From an uncultured Lachnospiraceae bacterium (GTDB taxonomy: Bacteria; Bacillota; Clostridia; Lachnospirales; Lachnospiraceae), in the NCBI GenBank assembly GCA_946566415.1, contig CAMNWW010000002.1, positions 1 through 37,121 of the forward strand: DNA of 37,121 bases, written 5' to 3'. Below are positions 7,785 through 16,259 of this stretch, piece after piece; position 1 is the stretch's first letter, and each line of letters begins with the position of its first letter. A model generated the notes under the pieces. It had not been told where the DNA came from, did not search any database, and saw only the letters and a program-made list of their open reading frames with translations. Position numbers and translations under genes: made by a program.

Positions 7785-8909
7785 TTAACCCGCAAAACCA
7801 GCAAGGCCTAACCGAAGTTTCTGAAGAAATTGCTCTGTATCGTCTTCATTCTGCTCTTTTCTTCCTTCTTTGTTCTGCTCCTGCTGTGCTTCCTGTCTGC
7901 CCTGGCCATTGTCGTCTCTCGCCTGGTTCAGATAGTCGTTCTCCGGCTTTTCTACAATCACTGTGGTATGTCCGCCGAAATTGCGTTCGATCACGCCGCA
8001 GATCTCTTTCAGGTTATTTCCCAGCGCTTCCACCGCCTTCTTCTCAGAACAGATAAGTGAAACATTCGCTTCTCCCTGCTGATAAGATATTTTAACGGCG
8101 ATCTTCCCCAGATTTTCCGGCTCGATATGTATCTCAAATTCATCGATGCCATTTTCCATCTTTGTTACGATCTGCTCTGTCACTTGCTGCGGAAGCTCTT
8201 CCGGCTGGTGTACCCGCACCGTAACCGTCTCCTTCGCCGCGGCTGTCTGCATCTCAGTCCTAACCGGTGTTTCCGGCGCGGTCGTCGCGGCTGCCTGCTG
8301 TGCGTCCTGATTACCGCTCTGGAAATTACCTGCTTCTTCATTCCGGGGCTTTGTCGTGCTTTTTAGGGCCTCTGATACTCTCGTCTCCGGTTTTACCGAA
8401 ACATCCGCCGATACTTCAACCGTTTCCGGTTTTACCAAACTCTCTGCTGTAATTTCCGCTTTCCCCGGGACATTATCCTGAATCATCTCCGGACTCTGCG
8501 TTTCTTCTTTCGGCACGGTTTCCATTATCGGAGCCGCTGCTTCTTCGCCGCCTAAGGCTGCTGTCACCTCCGGAAAAACGACTTCTGTTTCTTCCGTTTC
8601 CACCCGAATCATTTCAGGACGTAGGTTCTGGCTTATCTGATATGCCGCAAAAAGTCCGTCCGGCTGAACTTTTTCGTCCTTCTCCGGCTCTTTTGCAGGG
8701 GTTTCTTGTGTCTCTTCTTTCTTTTTCACCGTATCCTTTGTGTCTTTTGGGTCTTTTATGTCTTTTGAAGCTTCCTTCGTCTCTTCATTCTTACCCTGAA
8801 GCAGATTCTTGAAGTCGTCGTTCACTTCCCCTGAGTTATTCCCAGCCTTCCGGCTCTCGGCGGTCCGTTGATTTAGATTCAGAGACTGCCCTACGTTGAG
8901 CATATTCAT
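7785..8909 (-). CDS. fliK: FliK, hook-length control protein
   Basis: This 374-aa protein has a long, charged, Glu/Lys/Thr/Pro-rich disordered N-terminal two-thirds and a folded C-terminal hook-length domain (about residues 225-330). The domain includes PEELPQQVTEQIVTKM, FEIHIEPENLGKIAVKISY and FGGHTTVIVEK, which match the Flg_hook C-terminal domain. FliK measures hook length and switches export specificity through FlhB. Sequence identity is low in the N-terminal part, as usual. It lies between fliJ and flgD. Confidence 0.88.
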   Translation of the reverse strand: MNMLNVGQSLNLNQRTAESRKAGNNSGEVNDDFKNLLQGKNEETKEASKDIKDPKDTKDTVKKKEETQETPAKEPEKDEKVQPDGLFAAYQISQNLRPEMIRVETEETEVVFPEVTAALGGEEAAAPIMETVPKEETQSPEMIQDNVPGKAEITAESLVKPETVEVSADVSVKPETRVSEALKSTTKPRNEEAGNFQSGNQDAQQAAATTAPETPVRTEMQTAAAKETVTVRVHQPEELPQQVTEQIVTKMENGIDEFEIHIEPENLGKIAVKISYQQGEANVSLICSEKKAVEALGNNLKEICGVIERNFGGHTTVIVEKPENDYLNQARDDNGQGRQEAQQEQNKEGRKEQNEDDTEQFLQKLRLGLAGFAG

Positions 8910-8980
8910 TGGTACTCCTCCTTTCTCATTGTTTTGTGGTCAAATGTTTTGACTTTATAGTAATCTGCATTCATGCAGGA

Positions 8981-9433
8981 TTACCCGGTTATTTTCGCCA
9001 TCGCGCTCTTGGTGGCGACAAATTCTTCGATAAACTTCTCTTCTTCTTTCTGAACCGCTTTATCGTATTCAGCCTTCTTTTTTTCCTTTAATTTATCGAT
9101 GGAAGAAGTCTCTTTTTTAGCTTCCACCACTTCATTCCTCTTTGCTTCTTCCTGTTCCATGAGCTTTTTGAGCTGTTCCTGCTTGATCCGTATTTTTATA
9201 TTAAGCGCTTCCAAATAATTCTCATAGCCATGAATCTCGCGGATTGTCATCCCTTCCATCTTATGCTCCCGAAGCTCCCGTGTGCATACCCTGTGTTCTT
9301 CTTCAAGCCTCTCTATCGCCTGCTCGCATTCTCTGACCTTGGCAAGAATCCTGGCGTGTTCTGCTTTCAAGCCGTCGAGCACCTGTTCCTTATAGTTCAA
9401 TACCGTATCTAATGCAAAAAAGAACTTCTTCAT
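8981..9433 (-). CDS. fliJ: FliJ, flagellar export chaperone
   Basis: This 150-aa protein is almost wholly charged coiled coil. It starts MKKFFFALDTVLNYKEQVLD, the typical FliJ N-terminus. FliJ links the FliI/FliH ATPase complex to FlhA and escorts substrates. The start codon overlaps the end of fliI by 4 nt, indicating coupled translation. The C-terminal half is rich in Glu and Lys, as in the family. Confidence 0.88.
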   Translation of the reverse strand: MKKFFFALDTVLNYKEQVLDGLKAEHARILAKVRECEQAIERLEEEHRVCTRELREHKMEGMTIREIHGYENYLEALNIKIRIKQEQLKKLMEQEEAKRNEVVEAKKETSSIDKLKEKKKAEYDKAVQKEEEKFIEEFVATKSAMAKITG

Positions 9434-10731
9434 CGTACAATACGCTCCATCATCTCAAATGATTCCTCTAAAGAAAAACTTTCATCTATCTTCTGCATCA
9501 AGAATTCGTTTACTTTGTCAATTTTTGCGATCGCCACATCCAGCTTGGGATTCGTCCCCGCCTTATAAGCGCCGATAGAAATCAAATCTTCATTTTTTGA
9601 ATATATACTCAGGATATCCCGCATCTTTGCCGCTGCCTCTCGATGTTCCGGGGGTACGATTTCTACCATCAGACGGGAAATACTGGCATTGATATCAATC
9701 GCAGGAAAGTGATTCTCATTAGCAAGTTTCCTTGTCAGTACAATATGTCCGTCCAAAATTCCGCGGACCGTATCGGAAATAGGCTCGTTCGTATCATCCC
9801 CTTCTACCAGCACAGTATAGACGCCCGTAATGGAGCCTTTCTCGAATTTACCGCTCCTCTCCAAAAGTTTCGGAAATTCGGCATAAATCGAAGGAGTATA
9901 TCCCCTCGCCACAGGCGGCTCCCCGGTCGCAAGCCCAATCTCGCGTTGTGCCATGGCAAAACGGGTAAGGGAGTCCATCATCAGAAGAACATCCTTGCCC
10001 TGATCTTTAAAATACTCTGCAATCGTTGTTGCTACAAGAGGGCACTTCATGCGAAGCATCGCAGGCTGATCCGATGTTGCAACGACCAGAACACTGCGCT
10101 TCATCCCTTCCGGACCGAGATCTTTTTCTATAAATTCCCGAACCTCACGGCCTCGCTCTCCTACCAGCGCGATTACATTGATATCTGCTTTTACATTTTT
10201 TGCAATCATACCCAAAAGGGTACTTTTTCCGACGCCGCTCCCAGCAAAAATACCGATACGCTGTCCTTTTCCTATTGTATTCAGTCCGTCGATCGCCTTT
10301 ACTCCAAACTCCAGCGTGTCCCTTATCGGCGGTCTTTGCAGTGGATTTATATATGTATTTTCTACATAATAGTATCTTGGAGAAGGAAATGAACCCAGGT
10401 CATCCATAGGCTTTCCTGTCGCATCAATGATCCTCCCCCGCAGAAATTCACCTACCGGAATTTTTAAACGGCGTTTCGTATTCCGGACAAAACTTCCCGC
10501 AGACACACCGTTTATATTCTCGTAGGCCATGAGCTGCATCTTATCGTCCCGAAAACCTACGACCTCCACCGGAATCTGCCGGTGAGTTTCTTCGTTATAG
10601 ATCATAGCAATATCACCGATGCTGGCATGATTCCCGGAGGATTCCATCGCCATTCCAACGACATTCTCTATTTTTCCAATATGACTTACTGTTTCTGTCT
10701 TTTGTATTAATTCCGGAAGTTTTGAAAACAT
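9430..10731 (-). CDS. fliI: FliI, flagellum-specific export ATPase
   Basis: This 433-aa F1-like ATPase carries Walker A GSGVGKST (164-171) and Walker B ending at D253 in VLLMMDSLTRFA. It also has the catalytic-loop region VALVGERGREVREF and the family segment RGYTPSIYAEFPKLLERSG. FliI hydrolyses ATP to load export substrates, regulated by FliH. Length and motif spacing are normal. It starts 15 nt after fliH and overlaps fliJ by 4 nt. Confidence 0.95.
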   Translation of the reverse strand: MFSKLPELIQKTETVSHIGKIENVVGMAMESSGNHASIGDIAMIYNEETHRQIPVEVVGFRDDKMQLMAYENINGVSAGSFVRNTKRRLKIPVGEFLRGRIIDATGKPMDDLGSFPSPRYYYVENTYINPLQRPPIRDTLEFGVKAIDGLNTIGKGQRIGIFAGSGVGKSTLLGMIAKNVKADINVIALVGERGREVREFIEKDLGPEGMKRSVLVVATSDQPAMLRMKCPLVATTIAEYFKDQGKDVLLMMDSLTRFAMAQREIGLATGEPPVARGYTPSIYAEFPKLLERSGKFEKGSITGVYTVLVEGDDTNEPISDTVRGILDGHIVLTRKLANENHFPAIDINASISRLMVEIVPPEHREAAAKMRDILSIYSKNEDLISIGAYKAGTNPKLDVAIAKIDKVNEFLMQKIDESFSLEESFEMMERIVR

Positions 10732-10746
10732 ACTCTCTCCCCTTAG

Positions 10747-11514
10747 CTAAGCTCTTACATTGTTCAGTATGTCCTTGATATTTTCCAGTTGTGTACTGAC
10801 GCTGGCATCAATGATTTCGTCCGGCAATTCAATGATACAGGTTCCTTCTTCCCCATTATCCATGGTTATAATCTTAATATTGTCAGACAATCTCGCCATT
10901 GCCTCCAAAAATTCCGCGTCAATCTCCATCGAGATCCCTGTCTCGCATTTCGTTATATAAATTTTTGCCCAGCGTTTCTTGCGCATCTTGTCGGTCGCCG
11001 CAAGGATCATCCGTTTCACGATATCGCCGCTGGACTGAAGGCTGGTCTGAATAATCTTCTCGGCCACAGCAAGGGAAATCCGCTTCAGGTCGTCAATATA
11101 CTGTTCCAAAAGCTTATCTTTCTCCAGCGATACGCTTTTGATCACATCCGCGATATTAGTCTGAAGAGTACGAATCTCTTTATCAAGGATCTTTCGCTGC
11201 TCCTCGTACGCTTCCCGCAAGCCTTCCTGGTGTCCGGTTTCTTTCCCCTCATTATAGCCGCGGTTACGAAGTATGTCCGCCTGCTCCCTAGCGTCGCTTA
11301 GAATCTGAGCCGCCTGTTTCTGTGCATTCTCGATGATTTCCTGTTCTCTGGCTGATATCAGGTCCTCTTCCGGCTCTTCTTCCTCCTTCTCTTCCTCGTC
11401 CAGCTCTTCGCTTTCCTCTTCCGGCTCTTCTATCTTGAATCCGGCAAAGAAATCAAACGGTTTTACATTTTGATCCTTTTCCGGTTCTTTCATAATCCTA
11501 GGCAATGATCTCAT
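10747..11514 (-). CDS. fliH: FliH, flagellar assembly protein
   Basis: This protein of about 255 aa has a very acidic segment near the N-terminus, then a long coiled coil (AREQEIIENAQKQAAQILSD and onward) and a C-terminal FliH/HrpE domain. FliH binds FliI and inhibits its ATPase until docking. The start is uncertain. The frame can begin at a TTG (11532), at this ATG, or at another ATG seven codons later, and none has a well-spaced ribosome binding site. The start lies inside the end of fliG, so translation is probably coupled. Confidence 0.85.
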   Translation of the reverse strand: MRSLPRIMKEPEKDQNVKPFDFFAGFKIEEPEEESEELDEEEKEEEEPEEDLISAREQEIIENAQKQAAQILSDAREQADILRNRGYNEGKETGHQEGLREAYEEQRKILDKEIRTLQTNIADVIKSVSLEKDKLLEQYIDDLKRISLAVAEKIIQTSLQSSGDIVKRMILAATDKMRKKRWAKIYITKCETGISMEIDAEFLEAMARLSDNIKIITMDNGEEGTCIIELPDEIIDASVSTQLENIKDILNNVRA

Positions 11515-12511
11515 CCTTTCCGCTCTTGACAATAATCAGTTCGCCGGCTTCTTCAAGTCTTCTGATCACACCCACAATCCTCTGCTGAGCTTCCTCCACA
11601 TCTCTCAGACGTACATTAACCGTAACTTCAAGATCTGACCGGATGCTTTCTGCCATACGTGTAGATACGTTGGCAAAGACAAGCTGTTTGATATTCTCAT
11701 CAGAGCCTTTAAGAGCGTATACAATATCTTTGACATCACATTCACGAATAAATCTCTGGATAGACCTGTTATCCATAGATACGATATCTTCGAATACGAA
11801 CATCTTCTTACGAATTGTATCCGCAAGCTCTTCATCCTCTTTGCCGAGTTCGTCAAAGATATATTTCTCATTCGCCCTATCCATATGATTCATAACGTCT
11901 GCTATGTAGTCGATGCCGCCGATCGTTGTGAAATCCTGTGTTGTAAGAATACTCTCGAACCTTTTCTTGAGCGTTCCTTCTACGATCTTGATCGCATCCG
12001 GAGACGCGCTTTCCATCCTTGCGATCGCTTCTACCACTTTAATCCGCTTTTCCTTCGGCAGTTCACTAATGATGGTCGAAGCCTGATCCGCCTCTGCATA
12101 TGATAATATCAACGCAATCGTCTGCGGACGTTCATGCTGCAGGAAAGAAAACAAATTCTTAACACTGCTCTTGCGGATAAATTCAAAAGGACGGACCTTC
12201 AACGACTTTGACAATCGATCCAGTAAGGTCTGCGCCGTACTCTCACCGAACGCCTTCTCCAATACCGCTCTTGCATATTCCATACCGCCGTCTGTAACAA
12301 CTTTTTGTGTCAAACAGGTTTTGTAGAACTCGTCTAAGACTTCCTCCATCTGTTCCGGCGTAACATGCCCTAACTTAGCAACCTCTATCGTAAGTTTCTC
12401 AATATCGCTCTCACTCAAGTGCTTATAAATCTGGGACGCCTTATCGGCTCCGAGAGAAACTACCACCGCCGCCGCTTTCTGCCCTGGCGTCAACTTCTCA
12501 TTACTCTCCAT
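11498..12511 (-). CDS. fliG: FliG, flagellar motor switch protein
   Basis: This 337-aa protein shows the FliG layout: an N-terminal domain (LTPGQKAAAVVVSLGADKAS), a middle domain (KSLKVRPFEFIRKSSVKNLF, then QHERPQTIALILSY) and a C-terminal torque domain with the charged ridge region (FVFEDIVSMDNRSIQRFIRE). FliG joins the MS ring to the C-ring and contacts MotA. Several in-frame ATGs exist at the start. I chose the one 8 nt after GGAGG; it overlaps the fliF end by 11 nt. This is ordinary operon overlap, not a frameshift. Confidence 0.95.
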   Translation of the reverse strand: MESNEKLTPGQKAAAVVVSLGADKASQIYKHLSESDIEKLTIEVAKLGHVTPEQMEEVLDEFYKTCLTQKVVTDGGMEYARAVLEKAFGESTAQTLLDRLSKSLKVRPFEFIRKSSVKNLFSFLQHERPQTIALILSYAEADQASTIISELPKEKRIKVVEAIARMESASPDAIKIVEGTLKKRFESILTTQDFTTIGGIDYIADVMNHMDRANEKYIFDELGKEDEELADTIRKKMFVFEDIVSMDNRSIQRFIRECDVKDIVYALKGSDENIKQLVFANVSTRMAESIRSDLEVTVNVRLRDVEEAQQRIVGVIRRLEEAGELIIVKSGKDEIIA

Positions 12512-14105
12512 CTCCATTGCCTCCATTTAGCCAGTTCCTGAGCAGCTGGGCAGAAATCTCAGCATTCTGCTCCGCAAACTCACGGATACTTCTCTTGAGT
12601 TCCATACCTCTGTCGTTCTGAAGCTCTTGAAGCTCTTGATTAAGGTCAAGCGTCGGAAGTTCAATCTCTTCTTCTCCTTCTGTCAGTTCTTCTTCTTCAA
12701 GCTCTTCTTCCTCCTGAGCCCTGCGCCGGCTCCTGATCACAAAGAATACAATAAGCGCGATCACGAGCAGCATAAGTACGATACCCGCGATGATCGCCCA
12801 GAGCGGTATCCCTTTCAGGATCTGCAATACACCGCTCGCCTCCTCTGTTTCTTCCTCCGTCTGGCTTCCGTTAAACACCGCGCTTACGACCGCGATCTTT
12901 TCTTCCTGTTCATAAGTTGAGATTCCCGCCGCATTCCCGATCAAAGAACGAAGCTGCGATTCTCTCAGACTCCCAAAGCTAGTGCCGTTGATCGCAACAG
13001 ACACCGTCAGATCATCTAATGCTCCCGGCGAAACCTGCCCTTGCTCCTTGATCTGATTCACCAGATATTCTCGGGAAATGCTTTCACTGTATGCATTTGT
13101 TCCGTTGTCTTCGCTGTCCGTATTATATTCTGTATTATCCGAATTCGTCTCGGAACCCGCGACTCCGCCGGCCGCGCCGTCTGCCCCTGCTCCTTCACGG
13201 TAAATCTGCTCCGTATCAACGATTCCCGTTTTATCATTTTCATCTATTTTTTCCGGCGTATTGTAAGTAATCGACTCACGGATCAAATTCTCCATATTGA
13301 TCTGCGCCCGTGCGGAAACCGAAACATTTTCCATTCCATAGATCGGTCCCAGTACTTTCATGACGTTACTGATGACCTGCTTTTCCACAACCCGCGCGAT
13401 CTCTTCCGCATCCGAGCTGTTAGCCGATTTCCCTTCCTCCGACTCAACGGATACGTCGTTTCCGTTTCCGTCAAAAACACCTACGTTCGTCATCTCCATC
13501 CCCGGCACGCTCTTTGAAACCAGGCGCTGGATTCCGCGCACCTGACTCTCGGAAGGAGACCCTCCATCCTTCATCACGACCGTTACCGATGCGCTGGCCT
13601 GCGTTGTATCGTCGCTCAGCACATATCTGCTCTGTTCTCCAAGCGCAATCGTTACCGTAGCTTCCTTCACCCCGTCGAACATGCGGATCGTCGCCCCTAT
13701 ACGGTCTTGAAGATCATAAAGCTCATACTGTGCCTTCTCAGAGTCCGTCGTCATCATCCCGGAATTATTGATATAAGTATCATATGTAAACCCGCTCTTC
13801 GGATACCCTTCCTGGACAAGCGCCGCCTTCGTCTGATCCACCACGTCTTTCTTTACCTGGATCGCGTCGTCTCCATCATACTTAAAATCAACACCGTCCT
13901 CCTGCAGCTTCGCGGTGATCTGCTGCGCTTCCGTCTCGCTCAATCCGGAAAACAACGTCTCGTATGGTTGGTTATTCAAAATAAGCGCAATAATCACCGC
14001 GCCGACAATCAGCGCCGCCGCGCCGATGATGATTATTTTTTTCGTTCTGCTATTTATTTTATCAGTCAGCTCTTTTAACTGAGCAATTCTCTCTTTTACG
14101 TCCAT
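12501..14105 (-). CDS. fliF: FliF, flagellar MS-ring protein
   Basis: This 534-aa protein has an N-terminal membrane helix (about 24-43) and ring-building motifs similar to secretin/YscJ domains (QPYETLFSGLSETEAQQITA; DRIGATIRMFDGVKEATVTI). A second membrane helix lies at about 440-462, and the C-terminal tail ends with the FliG-binding segment. FliF forms the membrane ring on which the motor is built. Between fliE and fliF lie 176 nt with two copies of a palindromic repeat and a further CCCCG/CGGGG hairpin near the fliF ribosome binding site. Confidence 0.95.
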   Translation of the reverse strand: MDVKERIAQLKELTDKINSRTKKIIIIGAAALIVGAVIIALILNNQPYETLFSGLSETEAQQITAKLQEDGVDFKYDGDDAIQVKKDVVDQTKAALVQEGYPKSGFTYDTYINNSGMMTTDSEKAQYELYDLQDRIGATIRMFDGVKEATVTIALGEQSRYVLSDDTTQASASVTVVMKDGGSPSESQVRGIQRLVSKSVPGMEMTNVGVFDGNGNDVSVESEEGKSANSSDAEEIARVVEKQVISNVMKVLGPIYGMENVSVSARAQINMENLIRESITYNTPEKIDENDKTGIVDTEQIYREGAGADGAAGGVAGSETNSDNTEYNTDSEDNGTNAYSESISREYLVNQIKEQGQVSPGALDDLTVSVAINGTSFGSLRESQLRSLIGNAAGISTYEQEEKIAVVSAVFNGSQTEEETEEASGVLQILKGIPLWAIIAGIVLMLLVIALIVFFVIRSRRRAQEEEELEEEELTEGEEEIELPTLDLNQELQELQNDRGMELKRSIREFAEQNAEISAQLLRNWLNGGNGDGE

Positions 14106-14281
14106 AGTCCAACTCTCTTATTTTGATTCCCCGTCATCCTGCCGCGGGGTTCTTGACTTTACTCTCGAACTCAATCGCCTATTCGGCGATGAAGTTCATA
14201 AAGTATCCCTTTTGCATTCGGGACTCGCAAACTCAATCGCCTATTCGGCGATGCAATTCACAAAGTATCAGTGCATAAGCG
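14106..14281. repeat. Intergenic tandem palindromic repeat block in the flagellar operon
   Basis: This gap between fliE and fliF holds two direct copies of a 39-nt unit, 14169-14207 and 14231-14269, 36 of 39 positions identical and 62 nt apart. Each contains the stem-loop ATCGCC-TATTC-GGCGAT. A diverged third copy lies at 31570-31608. The region between and around them is short palindromes. No coding capacity is seen. Confidence 0.8.
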
Positions 14282-14295
14282 CTATGCACTGATAC
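14265..14295. repeat. 13-bp perfect hairpin overlapping the fliE stop codon
   Basis: GTATCAGTGCATA (14265-14277) pairs perfectly with 14283-14295 across a 5-nt loop. The right arm is the last codons of fliE and most of the stop codon. Read leftwards it is followed by TTTGTGAA, a weak terminator tail. It could partly end transcription after fliE or protect the flgB-fliE message. Confidence 0.7.
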
Positions 14296-14599
14296 GCATG
14301 ATTTCGCTATAAGACTGCATCGCCGTGCTCCGCAGCGCCACAAGCAGATCAACCGCCAGCTGTGCCTTCGCGGCCGCGATCGGCTCGGCATGCGGATTGT
14401 CCGTCTGTCCTGTCGCCAGAAGATATTGTTCCTTCGCCAAAGTATCTTCCGAAGTTTTCACATCGTTAATCGCATTCGCAAACACATCTTTAAAGACAGA
14501 AATTCCGTTCTGCCCCGTTGATAATTCCTTCTCTGTTCTTATAACGCCATCGGTCGCCAACTCCCACGGCTGAATCGGAGTAATGAACATCTCTCCCAT
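14282..14599 (-). CDS. fliE: FliE, rod/MS-ring junction protein
   Basis: This 105-aa protein matches FliE in length and in its C-terminal half (FKDVFANAINDVKTSEDTLA, then AKAQLAVDLLVALRSTAMQS and YSEIMRISA). FliE links the MS ring to the proximal rod. GGGTG lies 8 nt before the start. It directly follows flgB with a 44-nt gap; flgC, normally between them, is missing here and found near fliY. The last codons form one arm of a 13-bp hairpin. Confidence 0.92.
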   Translation of the reverse strand: MGEMFITPIQPWELATDGVIRTEKELSTGQNGISVFKDVFANAINDVKTSEDTLAKEQYLLATGQTDNPHAEPIAAAKAQLAVDLLVALRSTAMQSYSEIMRISA

Positions 14600-14643
14600 T
14601 ATGTATCACCCTTTCTCTAATCTATGCATCCCGTCAAATCTCT

Positions 14644-15039
14644 TTATTGTGTCTTAAGCGCCGACCGGTATCTGTTGATATCAGATGTTATCGAATTAAG
14701 CAAGTACTGATACTGCAGCCCGTCCCGCGCAAGCTTCGACTGTTCTACATCCGCGTTCACATTATTCTCATCAACCCTCGACGAATCATCACGGCTGTAC
14801 AATTCGTAAGCGCTCCCTTCAATCGCATCCCGCATCGCGTTGCTGCTCTTTACACCGTCAGCCGCAATCAGCCTTTTACGGAATGTCTCCTCAAATTTAA
14901 CTTCCGTCTTCTTAAACCCCGGCGTATCCACATTCGCTATATTATTCAGTGTAGTCTCCTGTGATTTCCACAAGAAATCCAGGGCTTTTTCCGCCAGCGA
15001 AACTGTATTTCCAAATATCGCTATCTTATTCCAGGACAT
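14644..15039 (-). CDS. flgB: FlgB, flagellar proximal rod protein
   Basis: This 131-aa protein carries the rod motif (LNNIANVDTPGFKKTEVKFE), a short disordered middle (SSRVDENNVNADVEQSKLAR) and a C-terminal helix (YQYLLNSITSDINRYRSALK). FlgB is the first proximal rod protein and starts the operon in most Firmicutes. GTGAGGA lies about 5 nt before the ATG. A good sigma-A-like promoter lies about 70-100 nt upstream. Confidence 0.93.
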   Translation of the reverse strand: MSWNKIAIFGNTVSLAEKALDFLWKSQETTLNNIANVDTPGFKKTEVKFEETFRKRLIAADGVKSSNAMRDAIEGSAYELYSRDDSSRVDENNVNADVEQSKLARDGLQYQYLLNSITSDINRYRSALKTQ

Positions 15040-15108
15040 TACATCCTCACTCCCTTATCATTATTTTTATATTTGTCTATACCTTAACTTTACGTAGTTA
15101 TCTTATAT

Positions 15109-15137
15109 ATCATACACATATTTTTCTAAAATGTCCA
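15109..15137 (-). promoter_or_regulatory. Promoter of the flagellar operon
   Basis: On the minus strand TGGACA and TATGAT are separated by exactly 17 nt, five of six matches to each sigma-A consensus box. Transcription would start near 15102, giving a leader of about 60 nt before flgB. I see no clear sigma-D (FliA-type) box here, as expected for an early flagellar operon. Confidence 0.65.
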
Positions 15138-15241
15138 GACTTCTCTCCACTTATTTTCTTCCTTTTTCAACCTTTTTTGTTCCAGGCTCCGGACTTTCCC
15201 GATCATACACCCCTTATTTCAATCCAGGTATATTTCATATA

Positions 15242-16027
15242 TTATAAGTAGAATCCGCCCTTTTCATCATCAGAACCCGTACCGCCCAACATAGAACTTC
15301 CGCTCTGCATCTGCATTCTGAGCATCTGAACATAGTACTGGGCGTCCTTCTGTGTATATGTATATGTATCCTGAAGCTTTTCCAGAAGCGAAACAACTCC
15401 TGTCCCGCTGCTTTCCCCGGTTCCCGGCAAAGTCACTCCCGTCGTAATGTCCGTTCCCATGTACTCTTTTACCTTTTTAATGTAATTCTGAGTCTCTTTA
15501 AACGGAGGCACCCCGCCGTATTTCGCCACATTACCGCTGCCCGCGTTATATGCCGCGAGCGCAAGTTCAATATTGCCGCCGTACTGTGTCAGCTTTTCAG
15601 AAATGTATTTGGCGCCGCCCATAATATTACTCCTCGCATCGTATGGATCGCTCACTCCAAGCGACGCCGCCGTAGCAGGCATGAGCTGCATGACTCCTAT
15701 CGCCCCTGCCGAAGAAACGGCGGAAGCGTCAAACCCTGATTCAGCCTTGCCGATCGCCTTCAGAAGATTCACCGGGACATTGTATATCTGAGCCGCCTCC
15801 TCAAAGACCGCGTCCATACTTTCCGGAACGTCAAGCCCTGAATCCTTATTTTTAAAATATTGAAAAGTATCTGCAAAGCTCCTGCCGGAAACTGTCTGGG
15901 CAGAGGATGTCCGGCTGCCCGAATATTGATCTGCCGCGCCTGAACCCATCTGAATCTGTTTCAAAACATTGCTGATGCGGTCATAATAACTTTGATAAGC
16001 AGAAAAATCTGTATAATTGCCCGCCAT
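15242..16027 (-). CDS. Lytic transglycosylase (SLT domain) beside the flagellar operon
   Basis: This 261-aa protein has an SLT/lysozyme-like domain from about residue 75 to 200. The likely catalytic glutamate is E96 in KAESGFD, followed by GAIGVMQLMP and LALAAYNAGSGNVAKYGG. Enzymes of this fold cleave the glycan backbone of peptidoglycan. No N-terminal signal peptide is visible. Together with its position just upstream of flgB, this suggests it may leave the cell through the flagellar apparatus and open the wall for the rod, as FlgJ does in proteobacteria. That is inference. The start has a good AGGAAGG site. The operon promoter lies between this gene and flgB. Confidence 0.88.
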   Translation of the reverse strand: MAGNYTDFSAYQSYYDRISNVLKQIQMGSGAADQYSGSRTSSAQTVSGRSFADTFQYFKNKDSGLDVPESMDAVFEEAAQIYNVPVNLLKAIGKAESGFDASAVSSAGAIGVMQLMPATAASLGVSDPYDARSNIMGGAKYISEKLTQYGGNIELALAAYNAGSGNVAKYGGVPPFKETQNYIKKVKEYMGTDITTGVTLPGTGESSGTGVVSLLEKLQDTYTYTQKDAQYYVQMLRMQMQSGSSMLGGTGSDDEKGGFYL

Positions 16028-16180
16028 TCTATCCTTCCTTTCTTTACTTCTAACAGAACATTAATTAACACTATATCACTTTTTTATATTTATGAAAAGT
16101 CATTTCAAGAAGTTTTCATAACTTTTCCTTTTTTCCGTAAAACATCCAAGAAAAAACGACATGATTTTAAGAAACAGATA

Positions 16181-16209
16181 TTTACTTTCCTTCTGATTCG
16201 TTATAGAAT
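16181..16209 (+). promoter_or_regulatory. Promoter of the first chemoreceptor
   Basis: TTTACT and TAGAAT are separated by 17 nt, giving a start near 16216 and a leader of about 45 nt. The upstream AT-rich gap (16028-16180) separates it from the divergent transglycosylase and may hold that gene's promoter as well. A possible TAAA / CGACAT sigma-D-like pair at 16138-16162 is weaker. Confidence 0.5.
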
Positions 16210-16259
16210 GGTAATATGTTTATATTTAATTATTTATTGAAAGGCAGGAGGAGTAAATC

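Noticed and set aside
12501..12526. Frameshift between fliF and fliG
   Set aside because: Both proteins are complete and of normal length. The overlap contains a GGAGG at proper distance from a fliG ATG, so it is ordinary translational coupling.
16138..16162. Sigma-D (FliA-type) promoter for the chemoreceptor
   Set aside because: TAAA and a CGACAT-like box lie at fitting distance, but the second box matches the GCCGATAT consensus poorly, and a better sigma-A-like pair lies closer to the gene.
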